A DNA stretch of 64,000 bases, from the IMG/VR virus record IMGVR_UViG_3300044680_000280, positions 310,001-374,000 of that record, one strand, 5' to 3'. Below the pieces are notes generated by a model. The model searched no databases and had not been told where the DNA came from. It was given only the letters and a program-made list of their open reading frames with translations. Source of the stretch: a virus. Of the stretch, positions 1 through 6,700 are shown one piece after another. The position numbers and the translations under genes were made by a program. Position 1 is the first letter of the stretch. Each line of letters begins with the position of its first letter.

Positions 1-189
1 TTCTTTGTCGTCACGCTTCCGCCTCTCGGCGAGCATCGTGTCGGCCATCTCGGCCGCATCGGCGGCAAGATCCTCCCTTTCATCTTCGCCTACCGGGGTC
101 ATGGAGCTGCTCGAGAAGGCGCCCCTGATGACGGCGGCAGCGAAGCGATCCCAGGCCTTGCGCTCCTCTTTCGTTCGAATTCGATCCAT
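1..189 (-). CDS. hypothetical protein, partial (runs off left edge)
   Basis: Sixty-three codons are visible before the gene leaves the window. The product is charged and helical, beginning MDRIRTKEERKAWDRF, with a serine-rich stretch near residue 25 and a glutamate/arginine-rich end. The start is set by a GGTGTA box (reverse of TACACC at 201-206) that ends 11 bases upstream. No family was recognised and the C-terminus is unseen. Confidence 0.7.
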   Translation of the reverse strand, partial: MDRIRTKEERKAWDRFAAAVIRGAFSSSSMTPVGEDEREDLAADAAEMADTMLAERRKRDDKE

Positions 190-289
190 GTTCCTCTACA
201 TACACCGACGCGGAGCGGGAGCCGAGCCCGAAAGGGGCTGGATAGTTGACCGATTTGCATGGCTTCGAGCCGGTGTACTTATATTCTAC

Positions 290-511
290 ATGAGCACAGA
301 GGACATCGTAAGGCTTACGCTCTGCATCATCCTATTCACGTTAATATGTCTCGCCTTGTCGGGCGTCTTGGACGAAGGGTCCGACAAGTCGAAGTCCGTG
401 GCGGAGAAGGGCGACGCTCTGTTCACTGAAGCCTGCGTTAACCAAGAGAACAGCGGGTCACCCCCTGAAAGCGGTGTATGGATAAAAAAGAACACCCATG
501 CCCACCGTTGA
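290..511 (+). CDS. small single-pass membrane protein (73 aa)
   Basis: Residues about 6-26 (IVRLTLCIILFTLICLALSG) form one clear membrane segment. A short polar tail with one cysteine follows. A GGTGTA box at 272-277 ends 12 bases before this ATG; longer in-frame starts upstream run antisense to the partial gene at the left edge and are rejected. The 3' end overlaps the HAD phosphatase gene by 14 bases, so the two are probably co-transcribed. The function is unknown. Confidence 0.7.
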   Translation: MSTEDIVRLTLCIILFTLICLALSGVLDEGSDKSKSVAEKGDALFTEACVNQENSGSPPESGVWIKKNTHAHR

Positions 512-1289
512 CGACGCTGCTTCGCCCCGACCTCAATTTGGCGTCATCTTTGACGTTGACGGGGTCCTTCTGGACTCCCTTCCCGCGCACCTGGACGTTT
601 GTCGAAAAAGGGGTCTCGAGTATGGGCTCAACCTCTCGATCCCGGACCCCGCGGCTTTCCGTTCGATGGTCCGTCAGGGCGTGAAGATCAGCCCCATGGT
701 CGACTTCTTCCGAGCGGTCGGCTTTCCGAGTGACCTAGCCGAACGTGCGGATTACGACTACCAACACAACTTCAGCCGTGAGTACACGTCTCCCCTCTTC
801 CCCGGTGTTTCCGAGATGCTGGCACGGTTCAAGACGGCCAACTGGGAGATGGGAATCGTGACGTCGAATACACGGGGAAATATTCGAGAATCTCTTGGAA
901 GTCTCAAGACGTACTTTCGGCACGAAAGCATATTCACCCGAGAGGACGGGATCTCCAAAGCGGTCGCCATCGAGTGCCTTACCGACCTGTTCTATCTCAA
1001 ACCCCACCAGGTCGTCTATATAGGAGACCAACCCGCCGATGCCAAGGCCGCTCTCGACGCGGGCGTCCGTTTCCTGGGCGTCACCTACGGTTGGGGTATC
1101 GAACGGGGAGACAACGGCATGGAGACGGTCGGTCACCCCAAGGAAATAGCCGATTATCTTCTCGCCGGTTTTACGGGCGGTACAACCCCGACGGAATCTT
1201 CGCCTTTGAGCGAGGATGCCCACATTTCATCAACACGTACATCGGCAAAACCTGCTCCTGCGACGACGCGCCAGTCCAGGAGGTCTTGA
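498..1289 (+). CDS. HAD-superfamily phosphatase (phosphoglycolate phosphatase-like)
   Basis: All four HAD motifs are visible: I, DVDGVLLDS with nucleophile Asp19 and acid Asp21; II, VTSN at 121-124; III, Lys154; IV, GDQPAD at 176-181. The helical cap lies between about residues 27 and 100. Such enzymes hydrolyse small phosphoesters in the cytoplasm through an aspartyl-phosphate; the substrate cannot be read from sequence. The ATG lies inside the end of the preceding membrane-protein gene. Residues after about 225 are low-complexity and Ser/Thr/Pro-rich. The -1 frame from position 1172 encodes a more protein-like, cysteine-containing end, so a frameshift at the TTTT run 1169-1172 is possible. 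Confidence 0.85.
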   Translation: MPTVDDAASPRPQFGVIFDVDGVLLDSLPAHLDVCRKRGLEYGLNLSIPDPAAFRSMVRQGVKISPMVDFFRAVGFPSDLAERADYDYQHNFSREYTSPLFPGVSEMLARFKTANWEMGIVTSNTRGNIRESLGSLKTYFRHESIFTREDGISKAVAIECLTDLFYLKPHQVVYIGDQPADAKAALDAGVRFLGVTYGWGIERGDNGMETVGHPKEIADYLLAGFTGGTTPTESSPLSEDAHISSTRTSAKPAPATTRQSRRS

Positions 1290-1292
1290 AGC

Positions 1293-1575
1293 ATGGGGCA
1301 GACAAAGCACGGCTCTCTAGGTTCAGTAAGCAACCTACACCTAACCACTTTCTTTTGTACGGCGTTGGGAAAGTGGCTTGCTCGCTGACCGTGCTCGGTT
1401 AGACTCTCCGTTGTCGAGGCGGTGAGTCGGTCCTGAGCACGGGCCGGTCTTTACAGCGTCGCAAGCCGGGCGAAACGACCGGCTAGAGCCCTGATTCGGT
1501 GTTCCACCACCGGGTCGGGGCTCGTGACTTTTGTGGGTTTGGATTGCGGCTAGGACTGTGCCTTTCGTCGGACCC
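1293..1575 (+). ncRNA. candidate structured non-coding RNA
   Basis: This 280-base gap holds no convincing ORF but several nested complementary segments. GCACGG 1307-1312 pairs with CCGTGC 1389-1394, enclosing AGGTT 1319-1323/AACCT 1332-1336 and CCACTTTC 1345-1352/GAAAGTGG 1369-1376. Downstream, GGCCGGTC 1442-1449 pairs with GACCGGC 1477-1483, and CGGTG/CACCG forms a small hairpin near 1497-1513. The first set looks like a multi-branch junction. It matches no RNA family I recognise (not tmRNA, RNase P or 6S). Its promoter is not evident; it could instead be a long structured leader. Confidence 0.4.
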
Positions 1576-1593
1576 GCGGTGTATTAAAAAGGA

Positions 1594-2019
1594 ATGTCAA
1601 CAATTAATCCGGGAGACATCGTGCAACTCAAGTCGGGCGGTCCCAACATGACCGTCTCTCACCTCAACTCGGAGGGTGGGCATAGGGCTCACTGCTTCTG
1701 GTTTGATGGAAATACCCGACGAGATGCGGAATTTAATTCATGCACCTTGAATAAGGTTACGCCTAAGGTTACGCCAAAGAAGGAACCTCTCCCTCATGGT
1801 GGGTATCTCGAGTACAGTGGTGTCATCATTAATGTGACGCCTACACACCGCAACTTTGCTGTTTCAGTGCAGGTCGATGGGTTCGGGGATTTCGTGGCGT
1901 ATACCGCAGTCGGTCAACATGCACCACCAGTAGGTGCCGTGGCTAAGATACGAATTTACGAAAATCCCAGTCTCAATCGCATCCTAGAGTGGTCGACTTG
2001 CCATCACTCATCGGTGTAA
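1594..2019 (+). CDS. DUF2158 (YodC-like) protein with extra C-terminal domain
   Basis: Residues 5-55 match the small DUF2158 fold: GDIVQLKSGGPNMTV, then a C-x-W-F strand. This is the first of three copies in the window (also 5246-5518 and 18547-18852). A second beta-rich domain follows at about 70-140 (YSGVIINVTP...). The start lies behind a GGTGTATT box at 1578-1585. The stop codon TAA is itself part of the GGTGTAA box that serves the next gene. DUF2158 proteins have no established function. Confidence 0.75.
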   Translation: MSTINPGDIVQLKSGGPNMTVSHLNSEGGHRAHCFWFDGNTRRDAEFNSCTLNKVTPKVTPKKEPLPHGGYLEYSGVIINVTPTHRNFAVSVQVDGFGDFVAYTAVGQHAPPVGAVAKIRIYENPSLNRILEWSTCHHSSV

Positions 2020-2028
2020 TGGGACGGC

Positions 2029-2340
2029 ATGAGCACCGATAGGCAAACCCTCATCGAGGACATTCCCTACGGCGCCATTGTTACGGTTCACGGAAATGAG
2101 GGCTCCGTCGTGTCCTACATCGAACGCGACCTCAGTATACGGTCATTCACGATGTCCAGGCGACCCTACCACTGGCACCCTTTCTTCATGGTGCCTCACG
2201 TGTCCTTGGAGATGGAACGCTTCTTGATCGACTCCCTCTGGAGGGAGTCGCCACATGCGGACGAGGTAGTGGTCGCTCGAAGCCTCAACTCGGACGGTAG
2301 TGTTGACCGCTTCCTCTGGTCAATCAAACACGTGCTTTGA
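2029..2340 (+). CDS. hypothetical protein (103 aa)
   Basis: A soluble alpha/beta protein with a glycine-turn strand pair near the N-terminus (YGAIVTVHGNEGSVVSYI), which resembles a small beta-barrel. No family was recognised. The GGTGTAA box overlaps the stop of the DUF2158 gene and ends 11 bases before the ATG. The 3' end overlaps the convergent TrpF-like gene by 17 bases. Confidence 0.65.
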   Translation: MSTDRQTLIEDIPYGAIVTVHGNEGSVVSYIERDLSIRSFTMSRRPYHWHPFFMVPHVSLEMERFLIDSLWRESPHADEVVVARSLNSDGSVDRFLWSIKHVL

Positions 2341-3004
2341 CGAATGGTCTTGCCAGTTCGAGCACACGAACGACTTGGGTGAGGTCAAACTGGTCGTCGA
2401 TCCTCACACCGGACTCCATGTCGATCCAGTAGGACTGCTCGAGGGGAATGGCGTTCAACCGTTCGATGACGTCGACGACATTGTCGGGGTTGATGCCGCC
2501 GGCGTACCCCACGGAGATTCCAGGTGGGGGCGCCACCCACTCCGCTTGGGCATCGATACCCCGACCCCCGGATGGGTCCAGGAGAACGCTCGCCGCGTAG
2601 TAATTCCTACCGATCGCTCGAACTTCATCGGCGGCGGCTTTGAGGCTTGGTTCGTTCTTTGCTTGAAGTATGAACTCCAGACGGCGCCAAAGTCGAGCAA
2701 GTTCGACGAAAAGGGGGCTCGGTCGCCAGCCGTTCACTTGAACTCGTTGGTACAAGTGGGATGGGAGACAGAAGCCGCTACCGTCGAGGACGTCTCGGGC
2801 GTAGCTACCGCATAGGTGGGCCGCGAGTGGCATGACGGGCATGCTGGCGACCCATTCATCGCTCGGGTACCGCGGCGTCCCGGTCCGTGCGGCCGAAAAG
2901 AGGATGCCCCATTCGACGAAGGGGAACTCCTTGGAGATACGTCGTAACTCCGAATGGGATACCTCGTCGTCGGCGCCCGTGATCGTGACCTTATTTAGAT
3001 ACAT
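2324..3004 (-). CDS. phosphoribosylanthranilate isomerase (TrpF)-like TIM barrel
   Basis: The 226-residue length suits TrpF. The motif order fits: an N-terminal strand KVTITG, AHLCG at 62-66 (TrpF usually has QLHG), LLDPSGGRG around Asp143 (TrpF general-acid region), YAGGINPDNV at 167-176 and SGVR at 198-201 (phosphate-binding end). The catalytic cysteine of TrpF (KxCG) is Thr9 here, so classical isomerase activity is doubtful. The start overlaps the upstream 71-aa gene by ten bases, indicating translational coupling. No other trp gene is present, so it may act on another phosphoribosyl compound. Confidence 0.7.
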   Translation of the reverse strand: MYLNKVTITGADDEVSHSELRRISKEFPFVEWGILFSAARTGTPRYPSDEWVASMPVMPLAAHLCGSYARDVLDGSGFCLPSHLYQRVQVNGWRPSPLFVELARLWRRLEFILQAKNEPSLKAAADEVRAIGRNYYAASVLLDPSGGRGIDAQAEWVAPPPGISVGYAGGINPDNVVDVIERLNAIPLEQSYWIDMESGVRIDDQFDLTQVVRVLELARPFVKARV

Positions 3005-3210
3005 GAACCTACTCCGACTTTACCGTCACACACCAGGAGCTCTGTGTCGTCGTCCAGCATGTAGGAGTAGCGCTTGTAGACGTCTTTGGCCTTTTCCAGT
3101 GTCTCTGGATCGAGCTTATCGGCCTCCGTTAGGAGCTCAACGGTGTGCTTGATTAGATTCCGCGTTTCACGGAAGAGCTCGTATTGCCAGGGGGCGATTC
3201 CGTAGGGCAT
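2995..3210 (-). CDS. hypothetical helical protein (71 aa)
   Basis: A largely helical, acidic protein without recognised family. It is the first gene of the operon that ends with the TrpF-like protein. The GGTGTAATAG box on the minus strand (3217-3226) ends 10 bases before the ATG. Confidence 0.7.
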   Translation of the reverse strand: MPYGIAPWQYELFRETRNLIKHTVELLTEADKLDPETLEKAKDVYKRYSYMLDDDTELLVCDGKVGVGSCI

Positions 3211-3220
3211 GACTCTCTAT

Positions 3221-3250
3221 TACACCGGCGGTGCCCCCCTTTTGGTGTAA
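3221..3250. promoter_or_regulatory. divergent GGTGTA promoter pair
   Basis: TACACC at 3221-3226 drives the minus-strand TrpF-like operon. GGTGTAA at 3244-3250 points right toward a region without an ORF start, suggesting a small RNA transcript. Confidence 0.55.
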
Positions 3251-3340
3251 AGGTAGAAGGAGGGCACGCCAGTTCTGGTGTCACCGTTGGGAACCCCCCT
3301 CGGCAGCCCTGCAAAAGCTTCAGCCGAGGGGGGCTTCGGT
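3251..3340 (+). ncRNA. candidate small RNA ending in a terminator hairpin
   Basis: Downstream of a type 1 promoter (GGTGTAA 3244-3250) there is no start codon at the usual spacing. Instead the sequence runs into an 11-bp perfect stem, CCCCCCTCGGC 3294-3304 with GCCGAGGGGGG 3323-3333, followed by a pyrimidine-rich stretch with T runs. The promoter-to-hairpin distance gives a transcript of about 80-90 nt. No known family was recognised. Confidence 0.4.
3294..3340 (+). terminator. rho-independent-type hairpin
   Basis: An 11-bp G/C stem (3294-3304 with 3323-3333) is followed by CTTCGGTCTTTCT, a weak T-tract. Confidence 0.5.
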
Positions 3341-3368
3341 CTTTCTCGGGGCGACTGCATTTGAATCT

Positions 3369-3389
3369 CAATCACCCCTCAGTGGGGAC
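3369..3389 (+). repeat. 21-bp dispersed palindromic repeat, copy 1
   Basis: CAATCACCCCTCAGTGGGGAC contains the short inverted repeat CCCC-TCAGT-GGGG. Near-identical copies occur at 14552-14572, 22985-23005, 25968-25988 and 42027-42047. This copy lies in the non-coding stretch before the gene at 3494. Confidence 0.7.
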
Positions 3390-3493
3390 AGGAAGACAAA
3401 CCCGTCGTTTCAATCCTATGTACGGACGGGCGAAGATAAAGACGTCGAGCACCCTGTTGGGGCACTAACCATGTGGGAGGTGGGGTACAAACA

Positions 3494-3736
3494 ATGGCAA
3501 AGACTGCTAAGCAGAAGGAATGGACGCCGAAGCGGCTGCGTAAGGCGGTCACGGCGGGATCGAATGCCGAAAAGGTCGAGCTACTTCAGGAGATCGGGGT
3601 TTTGAAGAGTGACGGCACGCTGACCGAACGCACCGAGGACTGGGGCAATAAGCCAACGCGGACCCCGGAGATTGCGCTGGAGAATAAGAGGGACCCGATG
3701 GTTGAAAGGCCGGCACGACGGAGATCGTGTCGTTGA
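3494..3736 (+). CDS. hypothetical basic protein (80 aa)
   Basis: Lysine/arginine-rich, starting MAKTAKQKEWTPKRLRKAV, which could bind nucleic acid. The ATG at 3494 is chosen over an upstream in-frame ATG at 3473 because of protein-like composition. The 3' end overlaps the GTG start of the next gene by ten bases. No family was recognised. Confidence 0.6.
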   Translation: MAKTAKQKEWTPKRLRKAVTAGSNAEKVELLQEIGVLKSDGTLTERTEDWGNKPTRTPEIALENKRDPMVERPARRRSCR

Positions 3737-3978
3737 AACCGATCAAAATCGGAGAGTACCCCATCAAGGGTCGTGCCGCCGATGTGCTGAAAGAGGCAAT
3801 TCGAGAAGCCAACGGCGTGCTTGCGGGCGGGGGTCTGTACCCTGAGACGCTGACCGTGCTTTCCCGTGCTGTGATCGCCATGGCGCCCGTCGTCGAGGCG
3901 GCGATTCAATACTCTGCCGGTAATGTGCCCCTACTGGAATTGGACGACGCTGTTCTCAAATTTGGGGAGTCGGCCTAG
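3727..3978 (+). CDS. hypothetical helical protein (83 aa), GTG start
   Basis: Mostly helical (AADVLKEAIREANGVLAGGG...). The GTG start overlaps the stop of the preceding gene. No domain was recognised. A GGTGTAA box for the next gene lies just after its stop. Confidence 0.6.
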   Translation: MSLKPIKIGEYPIKGRAADVLKEAIREANGVLAGGGLYPETLTVLSRAVIAMAPVVEAAIQYSAGNVPLLELDDAVLKFGESA

Positions 3979-4012
3979 GACGTGGTGTAAGGTCGTCGCA
4001 GAGGTACCAACC

Positions 4013-4441
4013 ATGATCAAGCAACTTTTCACCACCATTACATTCGCCGCTCCCCTAATGGTGGGCACGGTGCTCTTCGCGGCATGTGCCACCCCACCCA
4101 AGACCTCAGTGACCCCGCCGGCTCCCCCCGTTGTGGTTGCGACGGTCGCGCCCGCTCCTCCGAAGAATTGGTGTCAGGAGGCATGTGACCACATTGCCCA
4201 CACTTTTTCGTGCTCCGAGGGGAACGAAGCCGCGTGTGTTTCGGCCTACGAGACCATCGAAAAGGCGCCCATTCAAGGCATCGGGGGTCCGGGCTTCTGC
4301 CGGCAGATTGCCGAGGCGGCGAACGTCTCTTCGGTGTGTGACATCGGCATCAAGTGTACGGAACCGAATCCTGCGGGGCTCCTGATGCAGCCCCAGCGGT
4401 GCACGTGGGTCGACGTTTGCGGCAACAGGTGTGTCGACTGA
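4013..4441 (+). CDS. cysteine-rich lipoprotein
   Basis: The N-terminus is a classic type II signal: MIKQ, a hydrophobic core, then the lipobox LFAAC with lipidated Cys25. A proline-rich linker and a domain with about ten cysteines follow (CQEAC, FSC, AAC, FC, VC, KC, RC, VC, RC), suggesting disulphides outside the cytoplasm. The start is preceded by a GGTGTAA box at 3984-3990, farther away than usual. It implies export by the host Sec/Lol systems and may modify the cell surface during infection. Confidence 0.7.
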   Translation: MIKQLFTTITFAAPLMVGTVLFAACATPPKTSVTPPAPPVVVATVAPAPPKNWCQEACDHIAHTFSCSEGNEAACVSAYETIEKAPIQGIGGPGFCRQIAEAANVSSVCDIGIKCTEPNPAGLLMQPQRCTWVDVCGNRCVD

Positions 4442-4770
4442 TGTCGGTTCCGGAGTCTCTACGAGTTGTCCTTTTCGTCGAGGGCGATTACTGGATCGCC
4501 CAAGGACTCGAGGTTGACCAGAACGCCCATGCGAGGACGCCCGCAGGGGCGCTTGCGAATCTGAGGGTGATTCTACGTCTACGAGCGGGATTCGATGAGA
4601 AAGCGGGTCGTCCGTTCCTGTCGCGATCTCGCCGGGCGGACGATGAAATGTTTACCCTTTTCGAGGAAGGGCTCCGCTGGGCGTGTCCCCCGAAGTCCAT
4701 GATGGAAGGGACACCGCCGTTCTCTGAGGTCCGTATGGTGCACAGAGCAGATGGAGTGCTCATCGGATGA
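4441..4770 (+). CDS. HicB-like fold protein (109 aa)
   Basis: Residues 8-50 (VVLFVEGDYWIAQGLEVDQ... then TPAGALANLRVIL) follow the HicB/UPF0150 pattern of a three-strand sheet plus a T-x-x-x-AL-x-NL helix. No HicA toxin gene lies next to it, so an antitoxin role is not supported. The ATG overlaps the lipoprotein stop (TGATG), showing translational coupling. Confidence 0.55.
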   Translation: MSVPESLRVVLFVEGDYWIAQGLEVDQNAHARTPAGALANLRVILRLRAGFDEKAGRPFLSRSRRADDEMFTLFEEGLRWACPPKSMMEGTPPFSEVRMVHRADGVLIG

Positions 4771-4997
4771 TGACAAGTAAAGAGCAATGGGGAGTGTGGA
4801 TGCGGCCACTGTATCCCAATGTGGCCGAAGCTCAATGGTACCCGCCGCACTCACCGGACAAAGTTGTGGGGTCCTTGTTATTGGCCACTAGCGAGGCCGA
4901 CAGGCTGACCCGCGACGAATCAGTCGGTGGAGGCACTTGGCCTTGTTGGGCCTTTGAGGCGAAACCCTACGACCCGAGAGTTGGCGCGTCATTTTAA
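4767..4997 (+). CDS. hypothetical protein (76 aa)
   Basis: Tryptophan-rich short protein (WGVWMRPLYPN, AQWYPP, WPCWAFEAKP) coupled to the preceding gene by an ATGATGA overlap. No family was recognised. Confidence 0.6.
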   Translation: MMTSKEQWGVWMRPLYPNVAEAQWYPPHSPDKVVGSLLLATSEADRLTRDESVGGGTWPCWAFEAKPYDPRVGASF

Positions 4998-5010
4998 AGG
5001 AGCAACCGGA

Positions 5011-5178
5011 ATGAGCAACGATTTTGATGTAGAACTTTGGGCAACCTACCTTCGCATCGCCCTGGACAGCACGGCCGGTTCGAGCGACTCCCCATCGAAC
5101 ATCGTGGATAAGGCGAACGAGATCGCCAAGATAGCCGAGAGACTCGAACGAGAGACACGGCTAGCGTCGCGGGGCTAG
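5011..5178 (+). CDS. hypothetical helical protein (55 aa)
   Basis: Starts at an ATG preceded by AAAGGAGCAACCGGA, a clear Shine-Dalgarno site, so it is translated with a leader as part of the operon. It is acidic and helical: DVELWATYLRIALDS, then DKANEIAKIAERLER. Confidence 0.65.
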   Translation: MSNDFDVELWATYLRIALDSTAGSSDSPSNIVDKANEIAKIAERLERETRLASRG

Positions 5179-5245
5179 AGTTCCCATACCCGAGGGCCGA
5201 ACTTTTCGGACGGTCGCGCTATCCCGTCGGTGTAATGATAGAGGT

Positions 5246-5518
5246 ATGAACAACTCCACGTTTGAGGTCGGATCGACGGTTTATCTGAAGTCGGGCGGAC
5301 CCCGCATGACGGTCATCGATGTGAAAGATGGGCCTCTCTACCGAGAGGTCCACTTGGCGTGGTTTTCGAATGGGGACCTAAAAACGGCCCAGATGGTATC
5401 CGATGCTCTGACGGATGTGAATCCCGCGGTTCCGCCGAAGCCCGCCCGTCCACCGGCCATTCCACCGGCTCCCACGAAGGAGTCCCTCTTTGGGCTCCTT
5501 CGTGGGAACTTAGGGTAG
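5246..5518 (+). CDS. DUF2158 protein with degenerate WDHLM-like tail
   Basis: The second DUF2158 copy: VGSTVYLKSGGPRMTVIDV, then VHLAWFSNGDLK. A proline-rich linker follows, and the end PTKESLFGLLRGNLG resembles a worn version of the WDHLM tail. The GGTGTAATGATAGAGGTATG arrangement fixes the start. The last 12 codons lie inside a perfect 12-bp inverted repeat that may also terminate transcription. Confidence 0.75.
   Translation: MNNSTFEVGSTVYLKSGGPRMTVIDVKDGPLYREVHLAWFSNGDLKTAQMVSDALTDVNPAVPPKPARPPAIPPAPTKESLFGLLRGNLG
5471..5506 (+). terminator. 12-bp perfect hairpin inside gene end
   Basis: CCCACGAAGGAG (5471-5482) is complementary to CTCCTTCGTGGG (5495-5506) with a 12-base loop. It encodes most of the protein's tail and lacks a strong T-run, so termination is possible but not certain. 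Confidence 0.4.
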
Positions 5519-5712
5519 GGGTTTGACATCCTATTTCGTACGTGGCATCTTTGACGGCAATGCTGGCCTCTTAGGAGGCGCAGCAAGCCTCTCGTGCTCT
5601 TGCGGTGAGGGCTGATCCAGCGCCAATGAGCCGGAAACGGACGACGCTGGATCGGTTGTTTACCTCTTTAACGGGGATACCGTTCCGAAGGAATGACGAT
5701 GAGAGGTTCACC
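5519..5712 (+). promoter_or_regulatory. non-coding leader with hairpins before HTH gene
   Basis: About 190 bases without a credible ORF. It begins with TTGACA and contains GCCTC/GAGGC and a 9-bp stem GATCCAGCG/CGCTGGATC (near 5620-5655). This could be a structured 5' leader of the HTH gene. No known riboswitch was recognised. Confidence 0.35.
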
Positions 5713-5973
5713 ATGGCAAACGCGACCACGATGAAGGAACTCTACGACGCCTGCAAGGTCTGGAAGGAAGGCGACGACGTAGGCTTCGCCAACGTCATTA
5801 AGTGCTACCTCAGCTTGACAGACCGCAGCCCGCGCGTCTTGGCGGACGAGTTCGAAGCGGCGATCTCGACCGTCTCTCGATGGGCCAGTGGGTTCGCTAA
5901 GCCGAGACCCCGGATGCAGCGGGAGATCGTGGGCTGGATTGGCAAGCAGGCGGAGATGAGGCTATGCACGTGA
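5713..5973 (+). CDS. small helix-turn-helix DNA-binding protein
   Basis: The helices around residues 40-75 (VLADEFEAAISTVSRWASG, then PRPRMQREIVGWI) follow the Cro/XRE-like helix-turn-helix pattern. The same S-x-x-x-x-RW-x-x-G/R...P-P-x-x-x-R-x-I signature occurs in the proteins at 18987-19280 and 49789-50094. GAGAGG before the ATG serves as ribosome-binding site; an upstream in-frame ATG at 5605 lies in the hairpin leader and is rejected. It is probably a local regulator. Confidence 0.6.
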   Translation: MANATTMKELYDACKVWKEGDDVGFANVIKCYLSLTDRSPRVLADEFEAAISTVSRWASGFAKPRPRMQREIVGWIGKQAEMRLCT

Positions 5974-6182
5974 TCAGATCATCCGGTGAGAGGATTCGGA
6001 TCGCACATGCCATTGCCCGATTGAGAATCATCCTAGACCAGGTCGAACAGACGCTCGACGTGGACGCGCCCCCGGGGCCGGATGTCGGTCAAGCGGTCGC
6101 TCATACTGGTGTCGATCTTGCATGTTCGATTGCCCGTCTGGAAGCCTACATGCGTGCGGAAGAAGATAACGGTGGGGCGTGA
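5964..6182 (+). CDS. hypothetical helical protein (72 aa)
   Basis: Two amphipathic helices (IAHAIARLRIILDQVEQTL and GVDLACSIARLEAYMRAEED). It overlaps the HTH gene by ten bases and the next gene through TGATG, so it is operonic. No family was recognised. Confidence 0.65.
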   Translation: MHVIRSSGERIRIAHAIARLRIILDQVEQTLDVDAPPGPDVGQAVAHTGVDLACSIARLEAYMRAEEDNGGA

Positions 6183-6691
6183 TGCCCGATTGGCTCAGTC
6201 ACTTGCTCATCTTTTTCAATGAAACGGGGGTTACCGAAGGCAAGCAGATCCTCTCCCTCTCTGAGCAGTGGCAACCCTTCACGGAAGAACAGTGGGTGAG
6301 ACTGGACTACCGAGTTCGGTCGGTCTGCGTCCGGGAGGCGATGTCGTTCTTCAATATGAGGCTTTTCAAGAGGCTCGGGGTATGTAAGCAGATTATCGAT
6401 CTGTGTGACCGTGCAGGTCGTGGTGAGATAGTCGCCCTTGTTGAGTGGAGCGAAGCTCGCGCCCTGGCGTCAGGTAAGGGTCTGCCAGTCGAGATCGTGA
6501 GAGCAACGCGAGAGCCGTCGTTGGTTGGGTCCTGGGTGGTTCGTGAGTTGGCGTCGTTGGTGTCTAGGAAACGAGGGGCACTGACGTGCGTTGCTCAAGC
6601 CACGTACAAGCTCATCGAGGAAGAGATCCGAGTAACGAGAGCCGCTCGTCTAACCGTCTGGTCGCATCTGATGGACGAGGACTCGGTGTAA
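6182..6691 (+). CDS. paralogue family protein (MP[DE]WL) with WDHLM tail
   Basis: Shares MPxWLSxLL, EEQWVRLDYRVRSVC(V)REA, LCDR-x-GRGE and TRAAR with the protein at 52628-53119, so the two are clear paralogues. It ends LTVWSHLMDEDSV, a full WDHLM tail. ATG 6182 is preferred to the GTG at 6179 because the paralogue begins with the same MP-x-W. Its last codons GTG TAA are the GGTGTAA promoter box of the next gene. The function is unknown. Confidence 0.75.
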   Translation: MPDWLSHLLIFFNETGVTEGKQILSLSEQWQPFTEEQWVRLDYRVRSVCVREAMSFFNMRLFKRLGVCKQIIDLCDRAGRGEIVALVEWSEARALASGKGLPVEIVRATREPSLVGSWVVRELASLVSRKRGALTCVAQATYKLIEEEIRVTRAARLTVWSHLMDEDSV

Positions 6692-6700
6692 GGATAGGCT

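Noticed and set aside
5-511. 168-aa plus-strand ORF at the left edge
   Set aside because: Its first 95 codons are antisense to a better minus-strand gene with its own promoter; the real start is 290.
735-1223. Minus-strand ORF opposite the HAD phosphatase
   Set aside because: Shadow of a gene with intact HAD motifs; no promoter or protein-like features.
5234-5246. GGTG of the type 1 box as a Shine-Dalgarno site
   Set aside because: Its distance to the start (about 13 bases) is too long for pairing with the 16S 3' end, and real AGGAG sites occur separately at other genes.
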